The notes beneath the pieces were generated by a model that saw only the letters and a program-made list of their open reading frames with translations, was not told the origin of the DNA and did no database searches. A program made the position numbers and the translations under genes. 52,840 bases of DNA from Candidatus Protoclostridium gallicola (lineage in GTDB: Bacteria; Bacillota; Clostridia; Christensenellales; Pumilibacteraceae). Location of the stretch: assembly GCA_904387375.1 (NCBI GenBank), contig CAJFLE010000010.1:1-52840 (forward strand), read 5' to 3'. This document shows positions 16,482-25,530 of this stretch, one piece after another (position 1 is the stretch's first letter; each line of letters begins with the position of its first letter).

Positions 16482-17537
16482 TCAGACTATTCTTTCCACC
16501 CAGCCGAATTCGTCGGGTTTTACGCCCGTCTGTATTCCGGTGAGTTCGTCGTAGACGTATTTGGTTATTTTGCCCATCTGTCCGTCGCCTACGGTGTAAT
16601 CCTTGCCGTTGTAGCCGAAGGAACCGACGGGAGAAACCACTGCGGCCGTACCGGTGCCGAAGATTTCGTTAAGCGTGCCGTCCTCGGCGGCCTTTACGAC
16701 CTCGTCCACGGATACGCGGCGTTCCTCGACGGTATAGCCGCGCGCTTTGAGCAGCTCGATCGTACTCTTTCTCGTGATGCCGGGCAGTATTGATCCGGCG
16801 AGCATGGGAGTTACGACCACGCCGCTTATGACGAAGAAGATGTTCATGGAACCGACTTCTTCCATATATTTGTTTTCCTGAGCGTCCAGCCACAGCGTCT
16901 GGTCGTAGCCGCGCTTTTCCGCCTCTTCGGAAGCGAGTATGGAAGCGGCGTAGTTGACCGCTACCTTATAGTGACCGGTGCCGCCCTTGCACGCGCGCTT
17001 GTAATGCTCTTCGACGTACAGGCTGACGGGTGCGAAGCCGTGCGCGTAATACGCGCCCACCGGCGACAGTATGATCGCGAAGATGTAATTCTTCGCCGCG
17101 TGCACGCCGAGCGCCCTGTCCACGGCGATCACGAAAGGTCTGATGTAGAGCGACGTGCCGGGAGCGGTCGGGATCCAGTCCTTTTCGAGTTTGACGAGCT
17201 CGACGAGCGCGTCGTGAGCGAACTGCGGATCGATCTGCGGAATGCAGACGCGCCAGCACGAATCGAGCATACGCTTCATGTTCTCCATGGGACGGAACAG
17301 CCTGACTTCGCCCGCCTCGTTGCGGTACGCTTTGAGTCCCTCGAACACCGCCTGGCCGTAGTGGAATACGGAAGTGGACGGGTCGAGCACGAAAGGCTCG
17401 TACGGTTTTATGCACGCGTTTTCGTAGTCCCACGCGCCGTCGTGATACTCCATCATGAACATGTAGTCGGTGAAGTTTTTGCCGAATTTCAGATCGGTGT
17501 GCTTGTCTTTCAGCTCTTTACATTTGATAATCTTCAT
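16482..17537 (-). CDS. ilvE: Branched-chain amino acid aminotransferase
   Basis: A 351-residue fold-type IV PLP aminotransferase of the eukaryotic-like/Bacillus YbgE subgroup. It has STSVFHYGQAVFEGLKAYR, the conserved RPMENMKRM, the PLP lysine in GHYKVAVNYAAS and the glutamate region YMEEVGSMNIFFV. It catalyses the last step of Leu, Ile and Val synthesis, or the first of their breakdown. The frame is open further upstream; I chose the ATG at 17537 (MKIIKCKEL) because GAGGA precedes it and it begins the family homology. It overlaps the end of yigZ by 20 bases. Confidence 0.9.
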   Translation of the reverse strand: MKIIKCKELKDKHTDLKFGKNFTDYMFMMEYHDGAWDYENACIKPYEPFVLDPSTSVFHYGQAVFEGLKAYRNEAGEVRLFRPMENMKRMLDSCWRVCIPQIDPQFAHDALVELVKLEKDWIPTAPGTSLYIRPFVIAVDRALGVHAAKNYIFAIILSPVGAYYAHGFAPVSLYVEEHYKRACKGGTGHYKVAVNYAASILASEEAEKRGYDQTLWLDAQENKYMEEVGSMNIFFVISGVVVTPMLAGSILPGITRKSTIELLKARGYTVEERRVSVDEVVKAAEDGTLNEIFGTGTAAVVSPVGSFGYNGKDYTVGDGQMGKITKYVYDELTGIQTGVKPDEFGWVERIV

Positions 17538-18138
17538 ATCTGTATCCTCGATTGATAAATTCCGTTTTGCCGCCGGTAAGGTCAACGAGTCCGGAGAGCA
17601 GATTGTCTCCGGCCGGAAACGCAATAACGAACCGCACTCTGTCCCCGTATCCTATATCGGTTATTCTGCCGCCTCCGCGCTCCGCGGCGCGGCGTATTTT
17701 TCCGAACGTGTTGTAATCGGTTTCGGCTTCGTAAAGCTCGCAGTATACCATGGTGCGGCGCGACGCGTTTGCCACCGCGGCCGACGCGGCGTCGGTATAC
17801 GCCTTTACGAGCCCGCCCACGCCCAGCTTGGTGCCGCCGAAGTACCTGACCACGGCGACGAGCACCTTTTTATATTCCCCGCCCGCGATGACCGACATTA
17901 TGGGCGCGCCCGCCGTCGACGACGGTTCCCCGTCGTCGGAGAAACGGCTCGTTACGCCGCGCTCGTCGGCGACGTACGCGTAGCACACGTGAGTCGCGTC
18001 GTAGTATTTCCGGCGCAGAGCCGCCAGCTTTTCCGCGGCCTCTTCCTCGCCCTCGATATGATATACGAAGGACAGAAAGCGGGAGCGCAGCACCGTCAGC
18101 TCCGCGGACGCGTCGGTCAGCGTGACGTAGGATTTCAT
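17518..18138 (-). CDS. YigZ/IMPACT-family protein
   Basis: A 206-residue YigZ protein. The N-terminal UPF0029/Impact domain has the conserved SRFLSFVYHI, DATHVCYAY, FSDDGEPSSTAGAPI and VRYFGGTKLGVGGLVKAY. The C-terminal half is the DUF1949 EF-G-like domain. The role in bacteria is unsettled; the eukaryotic homologue IMPACT affects translation control. Here it sits between tyrS and ilvE in an amino-acid operon, overlapping tyrS by 4 bases. Confidence 0.88.
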   Translation of the reverse strand: MKSYVTLTDASAELTVLRSRFLSFVYHIEGEEEAAEKLAALRRKYYDATHVCYAYVADERGVTSRFSDDGEPSSTAGAPIMSVIAGGEYKKVLVAVVRYFGGTKLGVGGLVKAYTDAASAAVANASRRTMVYCELYEAETDYNTFGKIRRAAERGGGRITDIGYGDRVRFVIAFPAGDNLLSGLVDLTGGKTEFINRGYRYEDYQM

Positions 18139-19349
18139 TTAAGGGTGACTTTGACGTGGAATTTCTTGCCCTTGTGCAGGACGAACGAATCCTTTTTCGT
18201 GAAGTCCGCGACGGTTGCGCCCACTTCGGCGACCTTGTCGTCGTCGATTCTGACGCCGCCGCCCTCTATGAGCCTGCGCGCTTCGCCCTTGGACTTCGCC
18301 GCGCCCACGCCGACGAGCACGTCGACGACCGTCGTCGCGCCGTCGCCCGCGATCTCCGCCGAAGGCATATCGTCCGCGTTTCCGCCGAAAGCCGCGCGGG
18401 CCTGCGTCCTCGCCTTTTCGGCTTCCTCTTCGCCGTGCACGAGTTTTGTGACCTCGTACGCGAGACGCTCTTTCGCGGCGTTCATGCGCTCGTCGCGGTA
18501 TTTGGTGAGCTCCTTTATCTCGTCCAGTTCGAGGAAAGTCAGCAGACGGAGGCATTCCTCCACCTTGACGTCCTCGACGTTACGGAAGTACTGATAGAAC
18601 TCGTACGGCGTAGTGCGCTCGGGAGAAAGCCACAGCGCGCCTTTCGCCGTCTTGCCCATCTTGGTGCCGTCTGAATTGAGCAGCAGCGGGCAGGTCACGG
18701 CGAACGCGTCGATGCGCTTCTTTCTGCGTATGAGATCGGCGCCCGCGAGTATGTTGCTCCACTGGTCGTTGCCGCCCATTTCCAGGCGCACGCCGTACTT
18801 CTCGTTGAGCATGAGGAAGTCGTACGCCTGCATGAGCATATAGTTGAATTCGAGGAAGGTCAGCCCCTTCTCCATGCGGATCTTGAAGCACTCCGCCGTC
18901 AGCATCTTGTTGACGGAGAAATACACGCCCACGTCGCGCAGGAAGTCGATGTAGTTGAGATCGAGCAGCCAGTCGGCGTTATTGACGATGAGCGCGCCGT
19001 TCTCGCCCTCGAAGGAGAGGAAGCGCCCCATCTGTTTCTTTATGCCTTCGACGTTATGCTCCACCTGTTCTTTGGTGAGCATACCGCGCAGGTCGGACCT
19101 GCCCGACGGGTCGCCTATCATGCCCGTACCGCCGCCCACGAGGGCGATGGGCTTATGGCCGCAGCGCTGCATGTGCGCCATTGCCATGATGGGAATGTAG
19201 TGTCCTATGTGCAGCGAATCGGCGGTCGGGTCGAAACCGACGTAGAACGGGACGGACTCGCCGCTCCCGAGCAATTTGTATAAATCGTCTTCGTATACGG
19301 TCTGGCCTACGTAGCCGCGTTCGCGAAGTATGTCAAGTGCGTTTTTCAT
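18135..19349 (-). CDS. tyrS: Tyrosyl-tRNA synthetase
   Basis: A 404-residue class I synthetase. The HIGH signature appears as HIGHYIPIM, the tyrosine pocket as YDFLMLNEKYG and GGNDQWSN, and the KMSKS loop as KMGKTAKGALW. The last 65 residues are an S4 RNA-binding domain (EARRLIEGGGVRIDDDKV). It charges tRNA-Tyr. No T-box leader is present; it is co-transcribed 18 bases behind an aminotransferase gene, so tyrosine-specific control is not evident. Confidence 0.95.
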   Translation of the reverse strand: MKNALDILRERGYVGQTVYEDDLYKLLGSGESVPFYVGFDPTADSLHIGHYIPIMAMAHMQRCGHKPIALVGGGTGMIGDPSGRSDLRGMLTKEQVEHNVEGIKKQMGRFLSFEGENGALIVNNADWLLDLNYIDFLRDVGVYFSVNKMLTAECFKIRMEKGLTFLEFNYMLMQAYDFLMLNEKYGVRLEMGGNDQWSNILAGADLIRRKKRIDAFAVTCPLLLNSDGTKMGKTAKGALWLSPERTTPYEFYQYFRNVEDVKVEECLRLLTFLELDEIKELTKYRDERMNAAKERLAYEVTKLVHGEEEAEKARTQARAAFGGNADDMPSAEIAGDGATTVVDVLVGVGAAKSKGEARRLIEGGGVRIDDDKVAEVGATVADFTKKDSFVLHKGKKFHVKVTLK

Positions 19350-19367
19350 TTCCTGGTTTTCTCCGTA

Positions 19368-20567
19368 TTATTTCAGCGCGGCGATCTTTTCCTTGAACAG
19401 GCCGCTCAGTCGTTTTATTCCTTCGTCTATCTGTTCGTCGTTCGCGTACGAATAGTTCAGACGTATATAGTTTTCGGTGCCTTCGGGCTCGGCGAAGAAC
19501 ACGCTGCCCTGTATGTACGCCACCTTGCGTTCTATCGCTTCGGGGAAGATTTTCAGCACGTCGATGCCTTTCGGCAGTCTGCCCCAGATGAACAGGCCGC
19601 CGTCGGGGTCGGTGCACTCGAATTCCTCGGGCATATATCTGGCGATGGCGTCGCTCATGCACGCCTTTTTCCTGCCGTATATCTCCACGGCGCGTTTAAG
19701 GTCGGGTTCGAGATAACCGCGGCGGAGATACTCGTACGTTATCATCTGCGAGAGGTTGGGCGTGTGCAGGTCGGTGCCCTGCTTGCATATCTCCATTTTG
19801 CGTATGAGCTCGGGCTCGGCGCAGGCCACGCCGGTGCGGTTGCCCGGAGATATGATCTTGGAGAACGACGATACGAATATGACGTTGCCCGCCCTGTCCA
19901 TGCTCTTCATGCTGGGCACGTATTCGCCCTTGAAGCGCAGTTTGCTGTACGGGTCGTCCTCTATGACAACGACGCCGTATTTCGCGGTCAGCTCGGCTAT
20001 CGCCTTTCTGTTCTCCGCCGTATACGTCCTGCCCGTGGGATTGGAGAACGTGGGCACGCAGTAGAGCACCTTGGGACGGTACTTCTTTATTTTCGCTTCG
20101 AGGTCGGCGAGGTCGAGCCCCTCCTCGCCCGAGTCCACGCCCTTGCACACAGCTTCGTAAGAGTTGGCGATCTGCAGGAAGGCGAGATAGGTCGGATTCT
20201 CGACGAGTATGACGTCGCCGGGATTGATGAAGGTTTTGAGCACGAGGTCGATGCCCTGCTGTCCGCCGCTTATGACGAGTATGTTGTCTACGGCCGCGCC
20301 CTCGATGCCGGCGGTCCTGACGTAGTCCGCGAGCAGCGCGCGCAGCTCGGGAAAGCCCGCGGTCAGACCGTATTGCAGCACGCGCGCGAAATCGGGCGAC
20401 GACGTGATGTCGGCGGTGATTTCCTTCACCCTTTCGGTGGGAAGACACTCGATCGCGGGGTTGCCGCCCGCGAAACTTATGATTTCGGGATTGCCGAGCA
20501 GTTTGAATATCTCTCTCGTGGCCGTCCCGTTAAGATTTGCCATTCTCGATGCGTAATTGTACTTCAT
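19368..20567 (-). CDS. PLP-dependent aminotransferase (LysN/MocR-like)
   Basis: A 399-residue fold-type I aminotransferase, subgroup Ib. It has the family N-terminus ISFAGGNPAIECLP, ISGGQQGIDLVLK, CVPTFSNPTGRTY, EDDPYSKLRFKGE and the PLP lysine in VSSFSKIISPGNRTG. It resembles 2-aminoadipate/aromatic or branched-chain aminotransferases without a DNA-binding domain. Substrate is uncertain; co-transcription with tyrS and ilvE makes an aromatic or branched-chain amino acid plausible. The ATG at 20567 is preceded by AAAAGGAATAAATCA. It is the first gene of a five-gene operon. Confidence 0.86.
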   Translation of the reverse strand: MKYNYASRMANLNGTATREIFKLLGNPEIISFAGGNPAIECLPTERVKEITADITSSPDFARVLQYGLTAGFPELRALLADYVRTAGIEGAAVDNILVISGGQQGIDLVLKTFINPGDVILVENPTYLAFLQIANSYEAVCKGVDSGEEGLDLADLEAKIKKYRPKVLYCVPTFSNPTGRTYTAENRKAIAELTAKYGVVVIEDDPYSKLRFKGEYVPSMKSMDRAGNVIFVSSFSKIISPGNRTGVACAEPELIRKMEICKQGTDLHTPNLSQMITYEYLRRGYLEPDLKRAVEIYGRKKACMSDAIARYMPEEFECTDPDGGLFIWGRLPKGIDVLKIFPEAIERKVAYIQGSVFFAEPEGTENYIRLNYSYANDEQIDEGIKRLSGLFKEKIAALK

Positions 20568-20594
20568 TGATTTATTCCTTTTCCGATTACAGTA

Positions 20595-20623
20595 ATTATA
20601 CAAACGGACGGCGGAAATGTCAA
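20595..20623 (-). promoter_or_regulatory. Promoter of the aminotransferase-tyrS-yigZ-ilvE-metY operon
   Basis: A consensus sigma-A promoter: TTGACA at 20623-20618, 17-base spacer, TATAAT at 20600-20595. The 5' leader is only about 20 bases. Confidence 0.8.
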
Positions 20624-20644
20624 CAAAATATGCCGACGAGCGCA

Positions 20645-20677
20645 TAAAAAAACGCCGGAAGACGCTGCTTCCGGCGC
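20645..20677 (-). terminator. Rho-independent terminator after the tandem PII gene
   Basis: Stem CGCCGGAAG / CTTCCGGCG (20676-20668 and 20661-20653), 6-base loop, followed on the minus strand by seven T. It ends the DUF1538-PII transcript, 15 bases after the stop. Confidence 0.9.
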
Positions 20678-20691
20678 GCTGCGGGGCATTG

Positions 20692-21408
20692 TCATTCCCC
20701 GTCCTCTTTGTTTCTGAATTCGTCGCCGCTCGTTCCCAGTCCGACCAGTCCGTCCACGGGCACGGAAAGCACTACTCCGCCGCCCTCCGTTTTCAGCCCC
20801 GCCACGGCCTGCACGGCTCGCATGATATCGTTGCGCACTTCGCGCCGGGTCAGGATAAGCAGAATTTCTGTCTCGCGGCTGAGCGAAATACCGGCGAACT
20901 GTTCCACGCCCTCCGACGACAGCGTGCGCGCGTGCACGAGCGTGCCGCCGACAGCGCCCGCTTTTTTCGCGGCGTCCAGCACCGCGTCTGAAAATTCCTG
21001 TTTGTATACGGCAGCGACGAGGTCGTACTGCGATGTTTTTTCGTCGGACATGTTTCTCACTCCTTTGGGCTGCGCACCGGCAACCACCGCGTTTGCTATC
21101 AGCGTGCTCGCCGCGGTGAGCGGAACAGTGAACGCTATTCCCTTGCCGACCATATAAAGTTTCAGCGCGTTCTCCGCGACAGCGAGCAGTTTCTTTTCCG
21201 TGGATTCGGGAATCACCGAAACGATGACGTTCTTTTCCGTTTCCAGCCCGAAATAATCCATTATGTTCGATTTCGCCGTGCCCTTGCCGAGAAAGGTATA
21301 ATGCAGGCACCGCGTTTCCGCGCTCAGCGCTTCGGCCAGCTTCGGCGCGTCCGAAGGCGAAACGATGCTTACCATCAGTTTGGCTCTGTCAGCAGTTTTC
21401 GGTGGCAT
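20692..21408 (-). CDS. Tandem PII-like signalling protein
   Basis: A 238-residue protein built from two PII-like domains. The first half (about 1-100) has LMVSIVSPSDAPKLAEAL, FLGKGTAKS and ENVIVSVIP-like strands. The second half (about 125-225) repeats the pattern with YDLVAAVYKQEFSDAVLDAAKKAG, GGTLVHARTL and ILLILTRREV. Such proteins are found next to DUF1538 membrane proteins, and PII proteins commonly control transporters by binding nucleotides. The typical T-loop uridylylation tyrosine is not apparent. It overlaps the DUF1538 gene by 20 bases and has a GAGGTG site before ATG 21408. It is not a canonical GlnB. Confidence 0.8.
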   Translation of the reverse strand: MPPKTADRAKLMVSIVSPSDAPKLAEALSAETRCLHYTFLGKGTAKSNIMDYFGLETEKNVIVSVIPESTEKKLLAVAENALKLYMVGKGIAFTVPLTAASTLIANAVVAGAQPKGVRNMSDEKTSQYDLVAAVYKQEFSDAVLDAAKKAGAVGGTLVHARTLSSEGVEQFAGISLSRETEILLILTRREVRNDIMRAVQAVAGLKTEGGGVVLSVPVDGLVGLGTSGDEFRNKEDGE

Positions 21409-22933
21409 AATTCACCTCGTATTCGGTCAGCCCGTCTTCGACGACGGTGAGACGGCGGCGGGCGCGTTTTACTTTCACGTTATGTATGATGCCCAGCGTC
21501 TGTATGGTCAGAAGAGGCGTAAGCGCGACGAACGCGACGCAGCCGAACGCGTCGGCGTATACGCTCATGCCGGTGGGATCCACGGTCAGGCATGCGCCGA
21601 TCGCCATGGGCAGGACGAAGGCGCTGACCATCGCGCCGGAAGCGACTCCGCCAGAGTCGAACGCTATGCCCGTATACATCTTGGGCGAGAAAAAGGTCAT
21701 GATCAGCGCTATCGCATAGCCGGGAATGAGTATCCACAGCACGGATATGCCGGTCAGCACGCGCATCATCGCCAGTCCGAGGGATATGCTGACGCCTATG
21801 CCGAGGCTGTACTTCATGGACCGTTCGGTTATCGCGCCGGCGGAAACCTGTCTGACCTGTTTGGTCAGGACGTGAACGGCGGGTTCGGCCGCGACGACGA
21901 AGTATCCGAATACCATCGCCACGGGCACGAGCAGCGCTCCGTCCGCGAAATCCGCCAGCTCCATACCGAGCTCGGTGCCTACGGGCATGAACCCTACGTT
22001 AGCGCCCGTAAGGAATACGGTAAGCCCCACGAAGGTGTAAGCGAATCCGGCGAGCACTTTGAGGAACTGATGGCGGGAGAACGAACGGGTCAGAAGCTGC
22101 GCGAGCAGAAAGAACGCGAGTATGGGCGCGAGAGCGATCAGCACGTCCGTCGCATACTCGCCCAGTCCTTCGGCAAAAGCGAAAAACGCGCCCCGGGAAG
22201 TATCTACCACGGTGATCGGCGACGAGGCATACGGAATATCCGTTGTGCCTATCTGAAATACTATACCGATGATTTCCACGGCGATTATGGGGCCGACGCT
22301 GGACAGCGCGATAAGACCGAAGGAGTCGTTAGCCGAGTCCTTGCCGCCTCGTATGGAGGCGACGCCGACGCCGAGACTCATTATGAAAGGCACGGTCATG
22401 GGACCGGTGGTCACGCCGCCCGAGTCGAATGACACGGGGCGGAAGCCTTCGGGCACGAATATGCAGAGCACGAACACGGCCGCGTAGCTTATGATAAGCA
22501 GCACGTTAAGCGGAATACGGAACAGTATGCGCAGCATGGCCACGACGAGGAAAACGCCCACGCCTATGCCCACCGCGACGATCAGCGTCCACGGTTCCAC
22601 CTCCCCGCTGACGAGCTCTGCCAGAATCTGCAGGTCGGGCTCGGCAATCGTGATGATGAGCCCGAGCAGAAAACTGACGAGCGCAATGAGCCATATCTTT
22701 TTCGACGCGGTCAGACGCGCGCCGATTTTGTTGCCTATGGGCAGCATCGCCATATCCGCGCCGATGTTGAACAGTCCCATACCGACGACGAGCGCGAACA
22801 CGCCGATGACGAACAGCACGACGGTACTGACGGACAGCGGTGTGAACGCGACGCTCACGAGCAGCACGATGAGCGCGATCGGCAGCACGGACTTCAGGCT
22901 CTCTATCATTTTTTCTTTTATCGCGGTCATCAT
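21389..22933 (-). CDS. DUF1538 membrane protein (putative transporter)
   Basis: A 514-residue integral membrane protein with about 12 hydrophobic segments in two related halves. Each half contains the repeated signature around FDSGGV (SFDSGGVTTGPMTVPF and AFDSGGVASGAMVSAF), which are the DUF1538 repeats. The function is unknown; the symmetric repeats and the PII partner suggest a regulated transporter. The frame extends to 22972, but I chose ATG 22933 (MMTAIKEKM) because it lies 9 bases after a TATAAA box with no Shine-Dalgarno site, which suggests leaderless translation. Confidence 0.82.
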   Translation of the reverse strand: MMTAIKEKMIESLKSVLPIALIVLLVSVAFTPLSVSTVVLFVIGVFALVVGMGLFNIGADMAMLPIGNKIGARLTASKKIWLIALVSFLLGLIITIAEPDLQILAELVSGEVEPWTLIVAVGIGVGVFLVVAMLRILFRIPLNVLLIISYAAVFVLCIFVPEGFRPVSFDSGGVTTGPMTVPFIMSLGVGVASIRGGKDSANDSFGLIALSSVGPIIAVEIIGIVFQIGTTDIPYASSPITVVDTSRGAFFAFAEGLGEYATDVLIALAPILAFFLLAQLLTRSFSRHQFLKVLAGFAYTFVGLTVFLTGANVGFMPVGTELGMELADFADGALLVPVAMVFGYFVVAAEPAVHVLTKQVRQVSAGAITERSMKYSLGIGVSISLGLAMMRVLTGISVLWILIPGYAIALIMTFFSPKMYTGIAFDSGGVASGAMVSAFVLPMAIGACLTVDPTGMSVYADAFGCVAFVALTPLLTIQTLGIIHNVKVKRARRRLTVVEDGLTEYEVNYATENC

Positions 22934-22942
22934 AGTATTTAT

Positions 22943-22972
22943 TTTATACCACAGAATGCGGCGTTTTGTCAA
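22943..22972 (-). promoter_or_regulatory. Promoter of the DUF1538-PII operon
   Basis: TTGACA at 22972-22967, 18-base spacer, TATAAA at 22948-22943. The predicted start is 0-3 bases from the ATG at 22933. Confidence 0.65.
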
Positions 22973-23018
22973 TCCGGTGCGGGCGGCGCATCATGCGATT
23001 AAGATAAAATTACGTGAA

Positions 23019-23708
23019 TTATTTGCTTTTTCCGCACTGTTCGCGCCCGTCCGGGAACTCCGGACACATCAGGCGGCAACCTCTGCGGAGCGCCGCGGCC
23101 TTGCATATCATATAGATGCCGGTGCCGGCGGACGCGATGCCGAGCAGCAGTCCGAACACGCCGTTGACGAACGGTGCGTTTTCGGCGCCCAGCCATGTCA
23201 ACAGCACCGCTTCCGCGGTCACGGCGGCGGCGAAAGACGTGGCGAGATTTATGAATTTCAGCCCTTCCATCAGCAGATCGCGGTCGCGGCGCGCACGCAG
23301 TATACCCGTCACCGCCAGCGTTATTTCGACAAGCGATATGACGCACAGCGCGACGGACGTCAGCGTTCCGTAACGCCGCAGTTCGCTCGGGAAAAGCACG
23401 TATTGCAGTGTGAACGCTATATAGAAAAGCGCCGCGATCAGCAGGAGTATGCCTATCTCGCGGTAATATTTCAGTTCTTTGTTCGGTTCGCCACCGCTTG
23501 CGGCTCTTCCGCGGAAATAAATACGCTTTCCCATCCCTATGCATACGACGTACGCGCCGCTCACGCACAGAAAGAAAAATGAGGACAGTATGCCGAAAAA
23601 GATCTTGGATCCGCCGCTTACGACATTGTAAATCATCGACACAGTGGAAGTTATCCGCACGCGGCGCACCGGTTTCATATTCATGAATCTGCGGATAAGC
23701 CCCGTCAT
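23019..23708 (-). CDS. Unknown membrane protein with about six helices
   Basis: A 229-residue protein that I do not recognise. It has about six hydrophobic segments (for example around 34-60, 85-108, 117-136, 150-175 and 183-203), a positively charged loop RARRDRD between them, and a cysteine-containing tail (LRRGCRLMCPEF and EQCGKSK). The start is uncertain: ATG at 23708, or ATGs at 23684 and 23678; none has a clear ribosome-binding site. It stands alone between two terminators, and no neighbour suggests a role. Confidence 0.65.
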   Translation of the reverse strand: MTGLIRRFMNMKPVRRVRITSTVSMIYNVVSGGSKIFFGILSSFFFLCVSGAYVVCIGMGKRIYFRGRAASGGEPNKELKYYREIGILLLIAALFYIAFTLQYVLFPSELRRYGTLTSVALCVISLVEITLAVTGILRARRDRDLLMEGLKFINLATSFAAAVTAEAVLLTWLGAENAPFVNGVFGLLLGIASAGTGIYMICKAAALRRGCRLMCPEFPDGREQCGKSK

Positions 23709-23751
23709 ATACGGTTATTATGCGCAGATCGCCGGTAAATCAGCGGACGTG

Positions 23752-23784
23752 AAAAGGACCGCCGCGGTATGCGGCGGTCCTTTT
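23752..23784. terminator. Bidirectional terminator
   Basis: Perfect 14-bp stem (AAAAGGACCGCCGC / GCGGCGGTCCTTTT) with a 5-base loop GGTAT. It ends the lipoprotein transcript on the minus strand, 18 bases after its stop. Confidence 0.85.
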
Positions 23785-23802
23785 CCGCAGCAGGCCGGAA
23801 GG

Positions 23803-24789
23803 TCATCTTCCGCCGTACTCTTCGTATACGTAGTCCGTGCTTCCGTCCTCGTTCACTATGACGCGGACTATATAGTTGCGTACATCGCGTCCTTCGCCGG
23901 CGCGCAGGCGTATGATTTCCTCGCCGCGCACCGTCTCTTTAGTGAAGCAGAATACCGACGAAACGCCGTCGGCGTATGCCGTCATTTTCACTTCCGTTTC
24001 GCTGTCGCCGCGCTCGTTTTCCGTTTCATACTCCACCGTGCTGCGTTCGACGAGTCTTCCGTCGCGGTATATCGAATAGGAGTATTCCTGCTGTACGGAC
24101 GACTCGCCGTTCTCGTCTTCGGTTTCGGAGCTGTGCTCGACGGACATATAATATCTTTCGCCGAGCGTGACGCGGAATTCCGTTTCGCTCTCCGTTTCGC
24201 CGCCGTCGCGCTCCACGCTGCGCTCGCCGCGCACGGGATACTCGGCGCCGTCCACGATCATTATGCCGTCGATTCCGTATTCCTCCTCATCGTCATCATC
24301 GTCGTCGTCGCCGTAATTTCCGGTAAGATTGTAATACATTTCGTAGCTTTGAGCCGCGCCCGTACCCGACGTATACGTCACAACGTCCTTGTCCGAGTAT
24401 TCGGGACGGTCGGAAGGCCGGGTCACGACGCCGAACGCGCCGCCTGACAGCAGGCCGTCCACGAGGGACATATAGTCGTCGAGCGTAGTGCCGCCGTCCG
24501 GTGTTTCCGGTGCGGGATCGGGAGTTTCGGGAGCGGGTTCGTCCGTACCCGGCTGCGTTTCCTCTCCCCCGGACGTCGATTCTCCGGAAGCGGTTGCCCC
24601 GTCGGCGCTTCCGTCCCCGTTCATGGACGAAATGATCATGCCCGCCGAAACGGCGCTGAAACCGTATGCCGATTCGGCAGCCGAGATACCGCCGGAGCCG
24701 GTTCCGGCCGGGATTGCCGTGCAGGCCGTCAAACAGCACCCGGCAACGATCGCAGCGGCAAGAGCCGCAATCAGAATTACCTTTTTCAT
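23803..24789 (-). CDS. Lipoprotein paralogous to the ectodomain of the sigma-factor partner
   Basis: A 328-residue secreted lipoprotein. It has a signal peptide (MKKVILIAALAAAIVAGC) with a lipobox-like VAGC, a low-complexity Thr/Pro/Glu/Gly linker (about 62-100), then a domain of about 220 residues rich in Glu, Ser and Tyr. An acidic run of seven Asp and three Glu lies near residue 145. The domain is clearly homologous to the outer part of the protein at 25527-26711: YMSLVDGLLSGG matches YMALVENLLSDG, GMIISS matches GAILSS, EYSYSIYRDGRLVERSTVEYE matches a near-identical stretch there. No known family is recognised. ATG 24789 has AGGAGGT upstream. It is divergent from the ECF sigma gene. Confidence 0.8.
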   Translation of the reverse strand: MKKVILIAALAAAIVAGCCLTACTAIPAGTGSGGISAAESAYGFSAVSAGMIISSMNGDGSADGATASGESTSGGEETQPGTDEPAPETPDPAPETPDGGTTLDDYMSLVDGLLSGGAFGVVTRPSDRPEYSDKDVVTYTSGTGAAQSYEMYYNLTGNYGDDDDDDDEEEYGIDGIMIVDGAEYPVRGERSVERDGGETESETEFRVTLGERYYMSVEHSSETEDENGESSVQQEYSYSIYRDGRLVERSTVEYETENERGDSETEVKMTAYADGVSSVFCFTKETVRGEEIIRLRAGEGRDVRNYIVRVIVNEDGSTDYVYEEYGGR

Positions 24790-24924
24790 TTTCGTTACCT
24801 CCTGTGTCGTCGCAGGTCTGCCCTGCGTCTTTACACCGTAGAAACAAACGGGAAACGCGTTTTGTTGGTAAATCGCGGAAATTTTACGAAAAATTTTTCG
24901 GACAGAACACGCGGCTGCGGCGCA

Positions 24925-24954
24925 TTGACAAAATACGGGAAATAATGTTATATT
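24925..24954 (+). promoter_or_regulatory. Vegetative promoter of the ECF sigma gene
   Basis: TTGACA at 24925-24930, then TTATAT at 24948-24953 (spacer 17) or TATATT at 24949-24954 (spacer 18). The 135 bases between the divergent genes also hold a palindrome AAACGCGTTT near 24853-24862, a possible operator or part of an ECF-type promoter for the lipoprotein; this is unproven. Confidence 0.6.
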
Positions 24955-25005
24955 ATTTCCAACAATACGGCTTTTTCGTTTGTTTATATTACGGATGGAG
25001 TAACG

Positions 25006-25530
25006 ATGCAGAACAAGCTGGAAAAAAAGATCGCGGAGCTCAAAAACGGCGACGGCAGGGCTTTCGATTATATTTACGATAAGACGAACCGCTCCGTCTA
25101 TTTCGCCGTTTTCTATCTGCTCGGCGACAGAATGAGCGCGGAAGACATCATGCACGACGCGTACATAAAAGCCATGGAATCCATTCACATGTACCGCGCC
25201 GGAACCAACTTCACCGCATGGCTGTGCACGATAGCGAAAAACCTCGCGCTCAATCATATAAAGCGGCGCAGCCGCGAAATCCCCACCGACTTCGACGAGG
25301 AGCCGTATAAATACGGCACCAAGCACCCGGATACGCCGTATGTGTTCGACGTCGCGGCGCGGGTGCTGAAAGAGGACGAATACGAAATCATGATGCTGTG
25401 TCAGGTCGCCGGGTACAAGAGGCGCGAAGTCGCGGAAATGCTGGGGCTGCCGATCGGCACGGTGACGTGGAAAAACAACGAAGCGCTGAAAAAGATGAAA
25501 GCGGAATTGTCAAAGGAGGGCGTATCATGA
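25006..25530 (+). CDS. ECF-type sigma-70 family RNA polymerase sigma factor
   Basis: A 174-residue sigma factor with only regions 2 and 4. Region 2 includes AFDYIYDKTNRSVYFAVFYLLGDRMSAEDIMHDAYIK with the core-binding DxxHDAY signature and NFTAWLCTIAKNLALNHIKRR. Region 4 holds the helix-turn-helix YKRREVAEMLGLPIGTVTWKNNEALKKMK. It directs RNA polymerase to promoters under an envelope signal, presumably. It is translationally coupled to the next gene by an ATGA overlap, the standard sigma/anti-sigma arrangement. ATG 25006 has GGATGGAG upstream. Confidence 0.9.
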   Translation: MQNKLEKKIAELKNGDGRAFDYIYDKTNRSVYFAVFYLLGDRMSAEDIMHDAYIKAMESIHMYRAGTNFTAWLCTIAKNLALNHIKRRSREIPTDFDEEPYKYGTKHPDTPYVFDVAARVLKEDEYEIMMLCQVAGYKRREVAEMLGLPIGTVTWKNNEALKKMKAELSKEGVS

